Shown: positions 20,402 through 32,039, counted from the stretch's first letter. The stretch: 64,000 nucleotides of DNA from Littorina saxatilis (GCF_037325665.1 NC_090250.1:42081653-42145652); one strand, 5' to 3'. Translations and numbers: made by a program. The notes: generated from the letters alone by a model not told the origin.

Positions 20402-20787
20402 AGCTGCTTACGGACTTAGACGGGTACAGTTAGTTTTATATAAAGGGATCAAATCAAATTTTGAGATGTTGTTAATGAAATTTAATATTCAATTAAGACT
20501 AGACTCATTTTTTCATGACAGTTGCAGCAAGGGTATTAAAATCCAAGAATGAATGCTTCAATTCCTCAATAATTCAAATGTTTTGCTTTTTTTCCAGCTG
20601 GAAGCAAAAGATCGGTTGCATACTGAAGTGTTAACACAACAACATCAAACATTTTTCGGACAAAAGTCAGAAATGGAAGTACATCAGACTGAATCATTTT
20701 TTTTCTACTCGAACTCGAAGGGGCATATATTACAACAAACTAGGTAATGAACATTGCTCTGAGCAGGCATATTCTTTTTCTGCCTAA

Positions 20788-21158
20788 GGCCAAAAAAAAA
20801 AATTGTCTGTTTCTGGTAACATGGCTAAAAAAAATAGGGTCGGTAGGTCGGCTTTTTTTATTTTTTTTTTTTTTTTTTTTTTTCTTTTTTCCCCAAATGT
20901 AGACCAATAAAACTAACTTTAAAAATCGCGCAAAGAGACTGGATTCACTATACATAGAGACAAGACACTCAACACATTTACAAATCGTCAGCGGACTTTC
21001 GTTTTCACACGTTTTTGTTGTTCATTTTCTCACCCTGTCCTTATACCACCAAAAAAAATATAAAAAAATTGGAGTTTGGAAAAAAAAAGTTTAGGGTCGG
21101 CGCCGAAATTTAGGGTCGGTCGGGTGACCAGAAACAGACAATTTTTTTTTTGGGCCTA
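20788..21158. mobile_element. MITE with TAA-type target site
   Basis: Inverted ends of ~33 bp (GGCC, A-run, TTGTCTGTTTCTGGT left; ACCAGAAACAGACAA, T-run, GGCC right), with TAA on both outer sides. A 3 bp TWA-like duplication would fit the PIF/Harbinger superfamily. Inside are T/A homopolymers and two direct TAGGGTCGG motifs near each end. Confidence 0.7.
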
Positions 21159-21404
21159 ATCACGCCTTGGAACACGAAGGATTTTGGCCTTAAAAATGAA
21201 AGTATTCTTTTTACTTTCAACTTATTTGCAGCACAAGTGAAGTATTAAAACAGCCTTATTTCTTTTACACTTTTTTGTAGTTGCGTTTTGGCAAACATAT
21301 ACCATGATTATAATGCTTGATTGTCTGTACGAGAGAATGCTTGATTTTTGTTTATGATATAAAAATTATGTGAGAGTGTGACAGATTGTTCCTACTTGTG
21401 AGTA

Positions 21405-22307
21405 CAGTGGACACCGCTTAATAAAACCACGGTTAATAGAGCCAGCCGCTTATAAAAGCCGATGTCAGACGGTCCGAATTTATCACTATATCTTATGTAT
21501 TAGAAAAAGCCGGTTAATAAACCCAACCCGCCGCTTATTAAAGCCAGTTTTCTCAGAGAAATCACGTAGTTTGTGACTAAAACTCACATTATCTTGTTCT
21601 TGTAATCGCTCAAGTCATAGGCCTATACTTATGTCCACGCTCAGGCATATCAGAAGTAACCGAGTTCAGAAAAGAATGTCTGTCAATAAAAACCGCACGT
21701 GTTGAGTTCATAAATTGTGTATGACAGTGAAGAGGCAGCGTTTAACACCATCGTCACTGATTTACGTGAACGTGCGAATGTGGAAGCCGGGCAATCAGAC
21801 TTGACAGGTGATGATGAAGATGACGAGGTCAGGATGAAGAGATGCCACCCCCACCGCCTTCAAACCCAGAGATGAGGCAAATAATGACCCGCCTTCGATC
21901 TGGTCTGGAAAGTCGTGGTTTTAACCGCATGGAAGAATTTGAACCATTCGCAGACTCAATGAGAGAACTGATGTGGAAGACGACCAACAAACAAACACTC
22001 ATAAAATCGTTCTTCTCTGCCGAGTAATGATTCGTGACGGTGACAGTGAAATTATGGATGTACCGAAGTGATCAAAGTACACGTACATGTACATAATTAA
22101 AACAAAAGTTCAACATCCTTCCTGAAGTTTTATTTAGATTCAAACAAGTGTAAATGACGAAAGAAAGTGACTGAGTGACGTGAACAAAAGAGAAGATATT
22201 TTTCTTTCAAAAATGACGTATTACGGGACCGCCGGTTAATAAATCCGCCACTTATTAAAGCCATTTTTCGTCGGTCCAGAAGTGGCTTTATTAAGCGGCG
22301 ACCACTG
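21405..22307 (+). mobile_element. Tigger/pogo-like transposon, internally deleted
   Basis: A 903 bp element with TA on each side and inverted ends CAGTGGACACCGCTTAATAA / TTATTAAGCGGCGACCACTG. Subterminal TTAATAAA.CC..CCGCTTAT motifs repeat on both sides (21,431-21,553 and 22,229-22,300). Only the 3' end of a transposase gene remains (21,724-22,027). Confidence 0.85.
21724..22027 (+). pseudogene. Tigger transposase C-terminal remnant
   Basis: Reads SEEAAFNTIVTDLRERANVE, then after a short frame break LRSGLESRGFNRMEEFEPFA and LIKSFFSAE before a stop. This resembles the C-terminal region of pogo/Tigger transposases, a helical segment ending in a short FF-containing tail. No catalytic DDE residues are left. 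Confidence 0.6.
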
Positions 22308-23340
22308 TAATAGCAAGCAAAATTTAAGCATTTATACAGAGTGGCTTTTCTAAATACTATAACTGTGCATTTTATTACTTCCATGATGAAACCCTGCTTA
22401 TTTTCTTGGCATGCAGCTTTTGTAACTGTTCACCTACGTTTTTGAAAATATGCTAAAGATTGGTATTTCATTCTGGCACAATATATTATCATTGCAGTCC
22501 ATCTAAGCTATTATGGTGTACTTTGTTCCCTGTGAAGAAAGGCAGGACAAAATCTGAAAATCAAAAGGAATTTCCAGATGACTACATGTATATGCAAAGA
22601 ATTGTAAAAAGTTAGCACAATGGAATAAGGTACTTCTTGTTGTATTCTTTAGTGTGTGTGTGTGACTGTTTGTGTGTGTGCATGCTCAACGAATGCGTGT
22701 GTGTGAGCACATTACTCGCCAGCTGTGTAAGGGTAATACAGACCGATATACATATATATATATAATGTCTAGTAATACTGGAACATGTAGCTCTACCACA
22801 CACTTTGACACACACACACACACACTCACAGGTCCAAGTCAAACAAATCTGCTCAACACAGCTTTCATAGAAGTTTTTTATTTATATTATTGTGCAAAGT
22901 TATTAGTCAACATTTACATTCAATTGGTGGGTTCTGCTATGTGCTAATTTATGGACATGCACATTCTTAACCACTGTGCGTAATACACGTACTGTGCAGG
23001 CAGGACATCATTGTTTTAAGTGGTTGAACTGAACTTTGTTTTCAACATCAAGTTGAACGGACGGAAAACCATTAAAGGAAATGAGGATCGAGAGAGGAAA
23101 ATTCAGATCACATTTTGATTTTTAAGCAAAAGGAAATAGCAAATAAAAACATGAAACATGCATACACAGCCACTGCACAGTTTTAATGTTAAGTTTCTGT
23201 TCCTAATGTTAATATGAAATGCTACATTATGCTGCATTTAGTGTTTCCATCCATTTAAATTATACAACTGATTAGAAATTACTCCAGTTAATTCAGTTAG
23301 TCTCAGAAATTAAGTTACAAACATGCATCACACACAAACA
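22308..23340. other. No gene seen; short CA/TG runs
   Basis: Short simple repeats at 22,652-22,680 (TG), 22,752-22,763 (TA) and 22,811-22,826 (CA). The remainder is AT-rich without features I can name. Confidence 0.6.
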
Positions 23341-24181
23341 TTTCTTTTTTTCTTTATTTGGTGTTTAACGTAGTTTTCAACCACGAAGGTTATATCGCGA
23401 CGGGGAAAGGGGGGAGATAGATAGAGCCACTTGTCAATTGTTTCTTGTTCACAAAAGCACTTGTGACCAGACAAAAATCTAACTACTGGTACCTATGAGC
23501 TGCCGAAGATCCGGAATCAAACTTCTACCTTTGAGCTCGTGGGGATCCAGTTTTCATTGCGTAGTATTTTAGTTAGCGTCCCTTTTGTTTTCTTAGTTCG
23601 ACCTTTTTCCTGAAATTAGTAAATCAAGTGTTGCTCTAAAACTATATTTTTGTTCATTTATTCCGACAGCTAAATAGTTTGTCAGAAATCTCAATAAATA
23701 TAACTTTCTTCTCCGGTCTAGTTTCTTGTCACCTACTTTCTCCTCATGCTTAGTATTCGTACATTATTTATCCTTGCACCTTCCGAGCGGCGTTCGCGCC
23801 GGGAGGCAGAGCAAAGCAAGAGTCGAGTCCACATCATTCCCTTTCGTTTGGATTCTTGTTGTGTATTATGGCTTCGTAGGTGTGCAACATGATCTTTGTC
23901 CCAAGGCCCTTCTAGCTCGTATGTTTGCAAGATCAAAAATTTGCTCCAGGGGCTTGCAACATAGTACAATGTATTACCTTACTGGGAGAATGCAAGTCAG
24001 TTTCCAGTACAAAGGACTAAACATTTCTTACATACTGCTTGACTAAAATCTTTACAGAAATTGACTATATTCTATACAAGAAACACTTAACAAAGGTAAA
24101 AAGAGAAACAGAATCCGTTAGTCGCCTCTTACGACATGCTGGGGAGCATCGGGTAAATTCTTCCCCCTTACCCGCGGGGGG
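23341..24181 (-). mobile_element. SINE-like repeat, copy with ~460 bp insertion
   Basis: Minus-strand copy of the ~415 bp family seen complete at 25,030-25,442. The tail end is at 23,341 and the head (CCCGCGGGTAAGGGGGAAG when read on the minus strand) at 24,181. The family sequence is interrupted between CAAAAGCAC (~23,461) and ATCAAAAATTTGCTCC (~23,930). The intervening ~460 bp, which includes a GCGGCGTTCGCGCCGGGAGG palindrome, is absent from the other copies and no terminal repeats were resolved. Confidence 0.8.
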
Positions 24182-24235
24182 ACACAAACATTTAAAGAAG
24201 AAAAAAAAAAGGAAAAAAAAAAAGCTAACATTAAT

Positions 24236-24590
24236 TAATTAGTTACTGTCCTTGACACTTCAAGGTGCACAGAGCTCCCAGGGCTTTCTGATGCCGCAGG
24301 CATCTATTCATTTGAAATTATACCAAGTTTCATTGACCTTGCATGAGAACTAATTACGACAAAAGCCTATACATGGAAGTCGAAATTTGGCAGCAGATGC
24401 GAACTGACAAACCACATAAATTTCGTTTTGCTGGCAACACTGAAGGTATGTGTCATCTGTGAGAATTAGCTGTGTAAATATTAAGCTTTTGTCCGTTCAA
24501 CTTTATATGGTAATTAATTAATCTGCGACATAAAGACAAATCTTTTATTTGGCAATGCTGTGGCCTGCACTGCGTCATTAACACATTTGC
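24236..24590. mobile_element. Dispersed repeat, copy 2
   Basis: Shorter relative of 15,916-16,495 with the same ordered blocks. The two copies are clearly diverged, with several internal deletions in this one. Confidence 0.7.
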
Positions 24591-25029
24591 CTCAATGTTA
24601 AAAGGACATAACACAATTTATATATTTAATCAATCAAAACTGAACAGAAAAAAGTCGCTAAATGATGCTGATGTTGCTAGCTCTCCTTAATCAACACATT
24701 GTTGTGAAAGCATTGTCTCAGTTGTAATGTGCCACAATGAATTTTGACAACTGAATACAACCACCAGACATGAGATCATAACACTGAGAAGATAAAAAAT
24801 CTTGGTCACCCCAAGAAAAGAAAAAAGGATGCAAATTAATTATCATGCAATTCGGGGATTTCTCAAGAATACTCTCGGGAGCTTTGAAAATGAGTCGAGA
24901 AGCTGCATGGTCAGTCATTATGCCACAACTATAGAAACTAATAGTGAAAGTGATCGATATAAGCAATAACTGTATTATGACCATAAACTGAAAACCACAA
25001 AAGCAATAACTGTGCAATGACCATAAATC

Positions 25030-25442
25030 TTTTCTTTCTTTATTTGGTGTTTAACGTCGTTTTCAACCACGAAGGTTATATCGCGACGAGGGAAAGGGGG
25101 GAGATGGGATAGGGGAAAGGGGTGAGATGGGATAGAGCCACTTGTTAAGTGTTTCTTGTTCACAAAAGCACTAATCAAAATATTGCTCCAGGGGCTTGCA
25201 ACGTAGTACAATATATTACCTTACTGGGAGAATGCAAGTTTCCAGTACAAAGGACTTAACATTTCTTACATACTGCTTGACTAAAATCTTTACAAACATT
25301 GACTATATTCTATACAAGAAACACTTAACAAGGGTCAAAGGAGAAACAGAACCGTTAGTCGCCTCTTACGACATGCTGGGTAGCATCGGGTAAATTCTTT
25401 CTCGTCCCAACCAATATGGGACTCCCCCTAACCCGCGGGGGG
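25030..25442 (-). mobile_element. SINE-like repeat, full-length reference copy
   Basis: Read on the minus strand it runs from CCCCCCGCGGGTTAGGGGG through GTCGTAAGAGGCGACTAACG, TTGCAAGCCCCTGGAGCAAT and GTTAAACACCAAATAAAG to a (GAAA) tail. It is ~413 bp with a duplicated GAGATGGGATAG segment. The tail-bearing 3' end, absence of coding sequence and dispersed copies indicate a SINE. I recall this sequence type as common in mollusc transcripts but cannot name the family. Confidence 0.75.
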
Positions 25443-25952
25443 TATCCATGTCACTGGTTTTGTTCAATTTGCATTTATAAGAAAGATTGCAACTGGTCTA
25501 AAATGTATTAAGTCAAATGCATACAAAATAAATATTCATATACTACAACACGTGCAGCCATCGATCACAGAGGGGAAATAAATACATCTATAAATCTTCT
25601 TTGTCACATCTTGAACTCTTACAGTAATACTGAGCATTAGTTCAACACTATTTTAATATAATCTTTATTGACGTCCAAATAATTCATGGTTAACCCCTTC
25701 ACTGCCCACCCCGTATGTAATACGTGGTCATTTTTGGTTTGTCGTACGCCCATAACCGTATCTCATACGTGGGATTTGTGTCCAACATTTCAGGACATCA
25801 TAGTTTCTGAAAAATGGGAGGTAACCACTGTCCAAGTACTTGTAGGGGTTCTAAACACAGTTCTTTCCCATAGACCGTTCGGATAAGTTACTAAAGTTGC
25901 TACCACGTTCTACCACGTGTTGAAAACTGTGTTAGCATTCTCGCCATTCACA

Positions 25953-26072
25953 ATGGCGGCCGAAAGTCCGACCTCAACTCGTAGACCTGTTTTCAAGCGA
26001 TACAGTGTTCTGGAAGCTCAACAAGAAGTGATTTATGGATTACCACACAGAAGAATACTTTTATGGGCTGTA
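25953..26072 (+). other. Exon-like segment in the piggyBac-like element
   Basis: ATG-initiated MAAESPTSTRRPVFKRYSVL, EAQQEVIYGLPHRRILLWAV, then AT|GTGAGTACC, a good splice donor. It lies 260 bp inside the left terminus, a plausible place for the start of a transposase gene, but it matches nothing I recognise and no continuation was found. Confidence 0.35.
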
Positions 26073-26358
26073 ATGTGAGTACCTGATGTTTGACACCAGT
26101 TTTAGCAGTGTTTTGTGTGGTTTTACGTGCTGCAATGTGTGCATAGACCTATATTAGATAGATAGGAAACTCCTTCACTGCGCCTGCGAGGATGGTCGCC
26201 TACCGCAGAAAAAGGTAACTGCGTATGCCACGAACTGTCCGCGGCGGTCCGCGGTAGTGTAATACCGTCCCTTGCATAGCTCTTCTCTGCCGGAGATACA
26301 ATTTAACCGATTCTGTTCGGCTTCCTGTTTACATTTTAGTGCTTGTTGTGGGATAAAG

Positions 26359-26628
26359 GATGTCGACAAAAGAGGATTTTCTGAAGTGGGACGACTTGCC
26401 ACTGGAGTACATTTTTGGAGAATTTACGGAGGATGATGTGAAAGCGGTTCCGAACCTGAAAGTGACGAAATCGCAAGCAAAACGGTTCTTCCGCCTCCTG
26501 CATAGCGTCAACGTTCGTCTGCAAAGAATTTCAAGTGTCCCGATTGCACCAACAGTTAATAGTTATGCCTCTATCAGCGGTTTCAGAAGACATGTCACCA
26601 AGAAGCACAACAAGCCACATTTGAAAGG
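26359..26628 (+). pseudogene. C2H2 zinc-finger protein remnant in the hAT-like element
   Basis: An ATG frame gives MSTKEDFLKWDDLPLEYIFG and continues to FRRHVTKKHNKPHLKG with a GTAAG donor. In the neighbouring frame, just before, KCPDC is readable; together they outline a C-x2-C...H-x4-H finger (CPDCTNS + SYASISGFRRHVTKKH). A 7 bp duplication-like insertion (AGTTAATAGTTAT) shifts the frame inside the finger. This suggests a decayed transposon-borne DNA-binding protein; function unknown. Confidence 0.45.
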
Positions 26629-26700
26629 TAAGACTCCATATATAATATATCTGCGCGTGTGCGTGTGTGGTTCATAATTACAATATTATCATAATAATAT

Positions 26701-26880
26701 GGCCGCTGCTAACGGCACGATATCGTTTGGCTAGCAAATATGCTAGCGGCACGATATCGTTTGGTTAAGCTGCTAACGGCACGATATCGTTTGGCTTGGT
26801 CTTCAACAAGCAAATATGCTAGCGGCACGATATCGTTTCGCTTGGTCTTCAACCAGCAAATATGCTAACAACACGAAAAA
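26701..26880. repeat. Subterminal tandem repeats
   Basis: Four copies of GGCACGATATCGTTTGGCT separated by CTTCAACAAGCAAATATGCTA-type spacers, close to the left end of the 3.3 kb element. Diverged inverted counterparts (CGATATCGTTTCGCTAG and similar) occupy 29,900-30,010 at the right end. Arrays of this kind commonly serve as transposase-binding sites. Confidence 0.85.
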
Positions 26881-27117
26881 AACTTGACTTTAGGAAGGCT
26901 AAAGTTTTAACAAAACTGAATGATGAGACTGAATAAGCTTGAACTTGTATCCTACGATCGATAACCAGGCAAGACTGAGTGTAGTGTATGTCATACATCC
27001 TCAGCGGTCACGTCACTTTAGTAACAATATGGCGTCATGTATGACGTACTTCACATGGTGTCTTGGTGAATCCCGCGATATGTGTATGTTTGATTTTTAT
27101 ATCTCTTATATATATAT

Positions 27118-27678
27118 CCCCCCGCGGGTTAGGGGGAAGAATTTACCCATGCTCCCCAGCATGTCGTAAGAGGCGACTAACGGATTCTGTTTCTCCTTTT
27201 ACCCTTGTTAAGTGTTTCTTGTATAGAATATAGTCAATGTTTGTAAAGATTTTAGTCAATCAGTATGTAAGAAATGTTAAGTCCTTTGTACTGGAAACTT
27301 GCATTCTCCCAGTAAGGTCATATATTGTACTACGTTGCAAGCCCCTGGAGCAATTTTTGGCTCACGTAAGTGTAGCCTATGCGATGATAAACTTTGTCTG
27401 TCTGTGCGTGCGTATGTATGTATGTATGTATGTATGTATGTATGTGTGTATGTCTGTGGTAGAAACTTTAACATTTCCGAGTCTATGGATTACGTCAGTC
27501 TCGGTCAAAAGTGTTCGACGTGTGTGATAGAAACTATTTGAAGACGTCACATTATGACGTAAGAGGGTTAGACGTCACGCAAAGGAATTACTGAAAGTCT
27601 CGGTCATTGTTATTGTGAGCGGGCCGAGACTTCTTGGCAGATCCAGGGTCTCGCTTTCTTGCATAGTTTCACCTATGC

Positions 27679-27763
<85 letters not shown>

Positions 27764-27960
27764 CGGAGTGATTGAGTTTGTGTTACTGTTTGTCGATTTC
27801 TTACGTGAGCCTTGAAGGCTTCGCCTCTTGTTTGATTAGTGCTTTTGTGAACAAGAAACAATTAACAAGTGGCTCTATCCCATTCCCCTCCCCCCTTTCC
27901 CTGTCGCGATATAACCTTGAACGGTTGAAAACGACGTTAAACACCAAATAAAGAAATAAA
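27118..27960 (+). mobile_element. SINE-like repeat, copy interrupted by an insertion
   Basis: Plus-strand copy of the ~415 bp family. The head CCCGCGGGTTAGGGGGAAG is at 27,121 and the tail GTTAAACACCAAATAAAG ends at 27,960. The family sequence is split after GGAGCAATTTTTG (~27,359) and resumes at TTTGATTAGTGC (~27,831). Confidence 0.85.
27360..27830. mobile_element. Insertion inside the SINE copy
   Basis: About 470 bp with inverted motifs near the ends: GCTCACGTAAG (27,360) and CTTACGTGAGC (27,800), followed by a CCTTGAAGG hairpin and GCTTCGCCTCTTG. TTTG is present on both sides, a possible 4 bp duplication. Interior: (TATG)n at 27,413-27,440, TG run at 27,682-27,755, and several GACGTCA/TTACGTCA-like motifs (27,492-27,575). 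Confidence 0.65.
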
Positions 27961-28194
27961 GATATATATATATATATATATATATATTGTATATATTTTA
28001 TTTATTTATTATTTTGTGTGTGTGCGGATTTGTAAAGCTGGATGAGACCGTAGCCTTAAAACTCTGGTTTATCCCGCTATAAGATAACATTATTATTATT
28101 ATTATTATACCCCCAGTAAAAAGTGGGCTCTAACTCTATATACTCGTACAGCACTGACGGCGGAGCAGGGGGAACCATAGCCCCCAAACAAATG

Positions 28195-28400
28195 TATTGG
28201 GGGGGGGGGGGGGTGGCAGAGTATCCTTTGGTCCCCCCCAAAAAAATCTGCCTAAAAAAAAAATGTAAAGTTTACACGGTACACCCCCCCCCCCCCCCCC
28301 ACCTGCTCATCAACATTGTCAGACTTTAAGGGCCGAAAAGTTTCCATACCCGGCTTACAACATTGTCTGTATTGCTCCAGCCCCCCCCCCCCCCCCATCA
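28195..28400. repeat. G and C homopolymer tracts
   Basis: A G run of ~13 at 28,200, C runs of 16-17 at 28,285-28,300 and ~28,380-28,396. They sit in a repeat-like, GC-skewed stretch of unknown family (28,100-28,500). Assembly or sequencing error is likely at such tracts. Confidence 0.7.
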
Positions 28401-28544
28401 ACTTTTTCCTGACAACTGAACAAAATCATAAAAACCCTGGCCCCCCAATGATTTTGACGCTCCGCCGCCCCTGTAACAGGAAGATCTAGCTCCCATATCC
28501 GCATTCGGATAATTCTCAATGCTAATATGATGGGTGTGTATTTT

Positions 28545-29230
28545 ATTGTTTAGAGGTCTGGGACAGGCTGATCTTTCTTAACCCAGTGTGGGATTTTCAG
28601 TGGGGCGACCACCCCCAACCCAGCTCGTCCCCGGGTGGCGGATAGGGGAACGGTCTTCAGATATGGAGATCAGCCGCTTGCGGCCGCGGACCAAACTGGC
28701 TCCGGGTGGGATCCCGGCAAATCCTCCCCCCTGTGCTCTCAGGGTAGGACGTACGGGCCATGAGCTAAGGGTGAGGTAACCCCGACAGAAAACCCCGAAT
28801 GCTGAAGACGGAGGACCCGGGCCGCACGGCGCATTCTAACAAACCACGGGTACACGCACTTACGCAAATGATGACAATCAACCAGCACAGATGGAAATGG
28901 CGCTCGTCCATTGAGGACCCCCCAGGGTGGAGCAGCGTCGGGTCCCATGCCTCAAAGGGACCCAGCCCCAACTACTGGAGGTCCCTCCCGTCCGTCTTGT
29001 CACGCCAGGGGACGCGGGAGGAAAGTGACTGGCACCACCACAACCAGGAAGAAACCCAGTCAGACTAGATGAGGAACGAAAAGAAGTGTGGCCGTCACCA
29101 ACTCCCTTGCAGACCAAACTATACGGCAGTCGACAGGAGTTGGAGAAAACGACAACATTTATCACCAGTGCTGGACTGATTGTGTAACCTCTGCGAACGC
29201 CAAGAAGAAGAAGAAGATTGTTTAGAGGTC
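28545..29230 (+). mobile_element. Internally deleted LINE derivative with 14 bp TSD
   Basis: ATTGTTTAGAGGTC occurs at 28,545-28,558 and 29,217-29,230. Between them is ~500 bp of GC-rich leader-like sequence (TGGGACAGGCTG...). It is joined at ~29,066 to the last ~150 bp of the RNase H-type LINE. That end, ATGAGGAACGAAAAGAAGTG to GCGAACGCCAAGAAGAAG, is almost identical to 43,846-43,990. Because the TSD encloses both ends, the deleted form itself was retroposed. Reverse transcriptase is absent, so it depended on a full-length LINE. Confidence 0.85.
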
Positions 29231-29636
29231 AATTATTGTTTTTGCTGGTGTTATTGATCCGCAGATCTTACACACACACACACACACACATGTATGCGCG
29301 CCACACTGTCGCACAATTCCACCCCTCTTCCGCTCGCAAACTGTCTCTCGCAAACAAACTGATCACAAAGTTTAAGATTAAACACATTTGGACAAATATA
29401 TTTATTTATTTATTATCATCGCTATATATGTAGTGGAAGTAGAATGACGTCATTTTTATTTTAAAACGGGCGTAACTCGCTTCAAAATTGACCCAAATTG
29501 ATGCCGTTTTTTTGCTTTTGGCGTTTTGAACTGGCGTGTATGTGATGTCTGGCAGAATCGCGTCACAGCTTCATGTAAATCACTATAGGAATCGAAATGC
29601 TGGCCAACATGCAAACACCGATCATTCTCCGCCATG

Positions 29637-29712
29637 ATCAATCAATCAATCAATATGAAGCTTATATAGCGCGTATTCCGTGGGTACAGTTCTAAGCGCT
29701 TGATCATTGGAC
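29637..29712 (-). mobile_element. SINE 3' domain fragment
   Basis: On the minus strand: AAGCGCTTAGAACTGTACCC, ACGGAATACGCGCTATATAA, ending in (TTGA)n. This 3' domain type recurs in mollusc SINEs as I recall; only ~75 bp are present. Confidence 0.65.
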
Positions 29713-30352
29713 AGCAAAACGCGGAAAGAAGAGGAGTCACGTGACAACGGTAGAAAAACAAAGGCTGCTTGGATCGGAACATTTTTCTTATAAACCGGAA
29801 GTGACGGGAAAAAATGCTCAACTCAACAACAACAACAAAATGCCTGAAAAACAAGAAAGGATCGTTTCGTTAGCATCTGGATCACGAATTTGCTTCACAT
29901 CCAATATCGTTTTGCTAGCATCCAAGCTCTCACAGTTGCTTCGCGTACGATATCGTTTCGCTAGTATCTAAGCCCTCGAATTTGCTTTATATCCGATATC
30001 GTACCGTTAGCCACTCCGTAATAATATCTAGGCTAACTGAAACACCTACCCTAATAAAATAAAAATGTAAGTTATTACATGGAATACCAACATACCAATC
30101 ACAGTAAAACCGTGTTATCAGTGGACCTTGAAGCCCAACAGATTAATGCATCTCCTGAAAGCAGTGAAGTAGGAATTTGTGAATGGGGATTTCTGTTATA
30201 GTAGACATCTGTTTGGGAACCTGCATACTTACAAAACATGTTCATTTTAGTTTCTACATGATGCGCAGTAAACATGAATTGTGCTGTGTATCCTGATGTT
30301 GAAATTTACCTGACAGCATTCATTAAGTTGTACGTTATCATTCTCTGTTTCA

Positions 30353-30685
30353 GCCAGTGAGCAACATGAATTGACAACAGTGACGCCCAGTCTGATGCAG
30401 TTGCAGTTTTAGACGGACTGGTTGAGGGAGACTGCTGTGACGCTGAGAGGAACACCCGCCTAAGCAATGCAACCTGAGACCTGCTCATCAACGCTATTAA
30501 AAGGATTGAAGAGGATGCCTATATTAATATATCTTCAGAGAAATCATCTCTTACTGCCATAGCAGCAAGTATCGTCTCAAGAGATGGCAATGTGGATGAG
30601 ATGATGAAACATTTAAGACTTTATAAGCTTCACTCATGCGTCAATAATAAAGATGCAGGGTGCACAGATGTGGACAAGGTACCAT
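30353..30685 (+). pseudogene. Coding remnant of the hAT-like element (plus strand)
   Basis: After a CTGTTTCAG acceptor-like site, one frame reads DAQSDAVAVLDGLVEGDCCD, AERNTRLSNAT, a stop, then DLLINAIKRIEEDAYINISS, EKSSLTAIAASIVSRDGNVD and EMMKHLRLYKLHSCVNNKDA. The long near-open frame outside other repeats suggests decayed coding sequence. No domain recognised. Confidence 0.4.
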
Positions 30686-31315
30686 GAACTTATGAATGAT
30701 ATTCCTTAGGTTCAGGACTGAAGGTATTCATGTTCAGTCACTTTATGCAGCATGTGCATCTGGTAGACATAGCTTGAATCAGTATTCAGATGGCTAGCAT
30801 GTTTTGGACATATTTGGCAGTCCATACATGTACTGATCTCTTTCCTCAGTACTTTCAGTGTATGGGTACAGGTGAACTGATGTGTGGAGTGCAAGCATTT
30901 ATATTTGGGAACTGAACTGGTTATGTTGTCCTGTCAAACTCTGTGAAAAGTCCAGAAGCAGAATAATGGTTTTCTTTTCCATTGTCATGTGCATTATTTG
31001 GAACTGCAAATATTCTGATGCTTGTGTGAATTTTAAACTGTGCTCATATGCATAGTGACGTATACGTCATTCATTGTGACTGCATTTATCTGCCTGCTCT
31101 TTGGTTTTTTGTGTGTGAATAAATTAGTTTCCTGTCATACAGTGTCATCAAGTTTTGGTATGAAGGTGATGATGCGTGTTTCTTTTCTATCACCTCTCCC
31201 TATTTTAGTGTTTCTATGTTTTGTTGCATACACAATAAATAAGAACAAAGCAAAGAATCAAAAGTTTTCTGAGTAATTTTTATTAAACACAACACCTGTC
31301 ATCAGTTCTAAGTTA

Positions 31316-31441
31316 ATCTTTAAAATCTTCGGTTCCTGATGAATCGGGATCAACAGTTAGCTCCGCACACAGCAGTCCAGGGCAGTCCTCAATCAGAAAA
31401 TCACCCCACTCCCTAGGTTCTGCTGGAGCACCCTCGTCAAG
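31316..31441 (-). CDS. Exon-like acidic C-terminus, unknown
   Basis: After a TTTTTCAAG acceptor: LDEGAPAEPREWGDFLIEDC, PGLLCAELTVDPDSSGTEDF, KD, stop. Probably the last exon of a minus-strand gene inside the hAT-like element. The phase from 31,883 does not join cleanly, so the gene is decayed or the boundaries are wrong. Not recognised. Confidence 0.35.
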
Positions 31442-31882
31442 CTTGAAAAATAAAAAGGAAATATATAGTAATTTAATCAACTTGATATTTCCAACAACAA
31501 GTACAGAAGTAGCCATGGAAATGTGTTGATAGAAAGACTAGTAGGTCCTTTCAAGGCAAAAACTGAAAAAGGCTCTGCCTAGTGACAACTTCTTTGGCCT
31601 CGTGAAAATAAAAGACACACACAATTTGCATGATCTGTGGGGTGTTGTTGTTGTCATTGTGTTATGTTATTATGTATGGCTTTGCTTTTAACTCTGTCTC
31701 ACAGTTGGGAACAGGAGAAATATGTAGTTAGTCCCTCCTTCTTGCATTTCCCTTCATAAATCCAGGCTAGACTGAGTACTTGACATACCTAAATTCGGTC
31801 ATCCCTTCTACATTCAAACCTGCTGACAATATATAGTGTATTATTTTAAATTTAAATTATGAAAAATACTTACTGGATCTGA

Positions 31883-32024
31883 GTACAAAACTGCAACAAC
31901 TTGTCTTCCTCAGTCTTCATATTCCTTTCTTCAGCATTCTTTCTGCATGCTGCATCATGTTTAAATCTCGATCCTTTCCGAGGCATTCCAACAAGTTTTC
32001 CGCCGCCCCATCTGGAAAATCTGG
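31883..32024 (-). CDS. Exon-like basic segment, unknown
   Basis: Between TTTTCCAG and a GTAAGT donor, one frame reads WGGGKLVGMPRKGSRFKHDA, ACRKNAEERNMKTEEDKLLQ, FCTQIQ. Basic and helical-looking, possibly part of a transposon-borne DNA-binding protein; no family recognised. Confidence 0.35.
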
Positions 32025-32039
32025 AAAATAATGACAACA

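Larger units (their letters stand above)
26701..30018. mobile_element. 3.3 kb element with 9 bp target duplication (MULE-like?)
   Basis: TAATAATAT flanks it at 26,692-26,700 and 30,019-30,027. Near each end lies GCTAACGGCACGATATCG (left) or CGATATCGTACCGTTAGC (right), in inverted orientation, repeated several times inward. A 9 bp TSD and tandem subterminal motifs suggest a Mutator-like or fold-back type, non-autonomous since no transposase is seen. It hosts a SINE, a LINE derivative and simple repeats acquired later. Confidence 0.65.
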
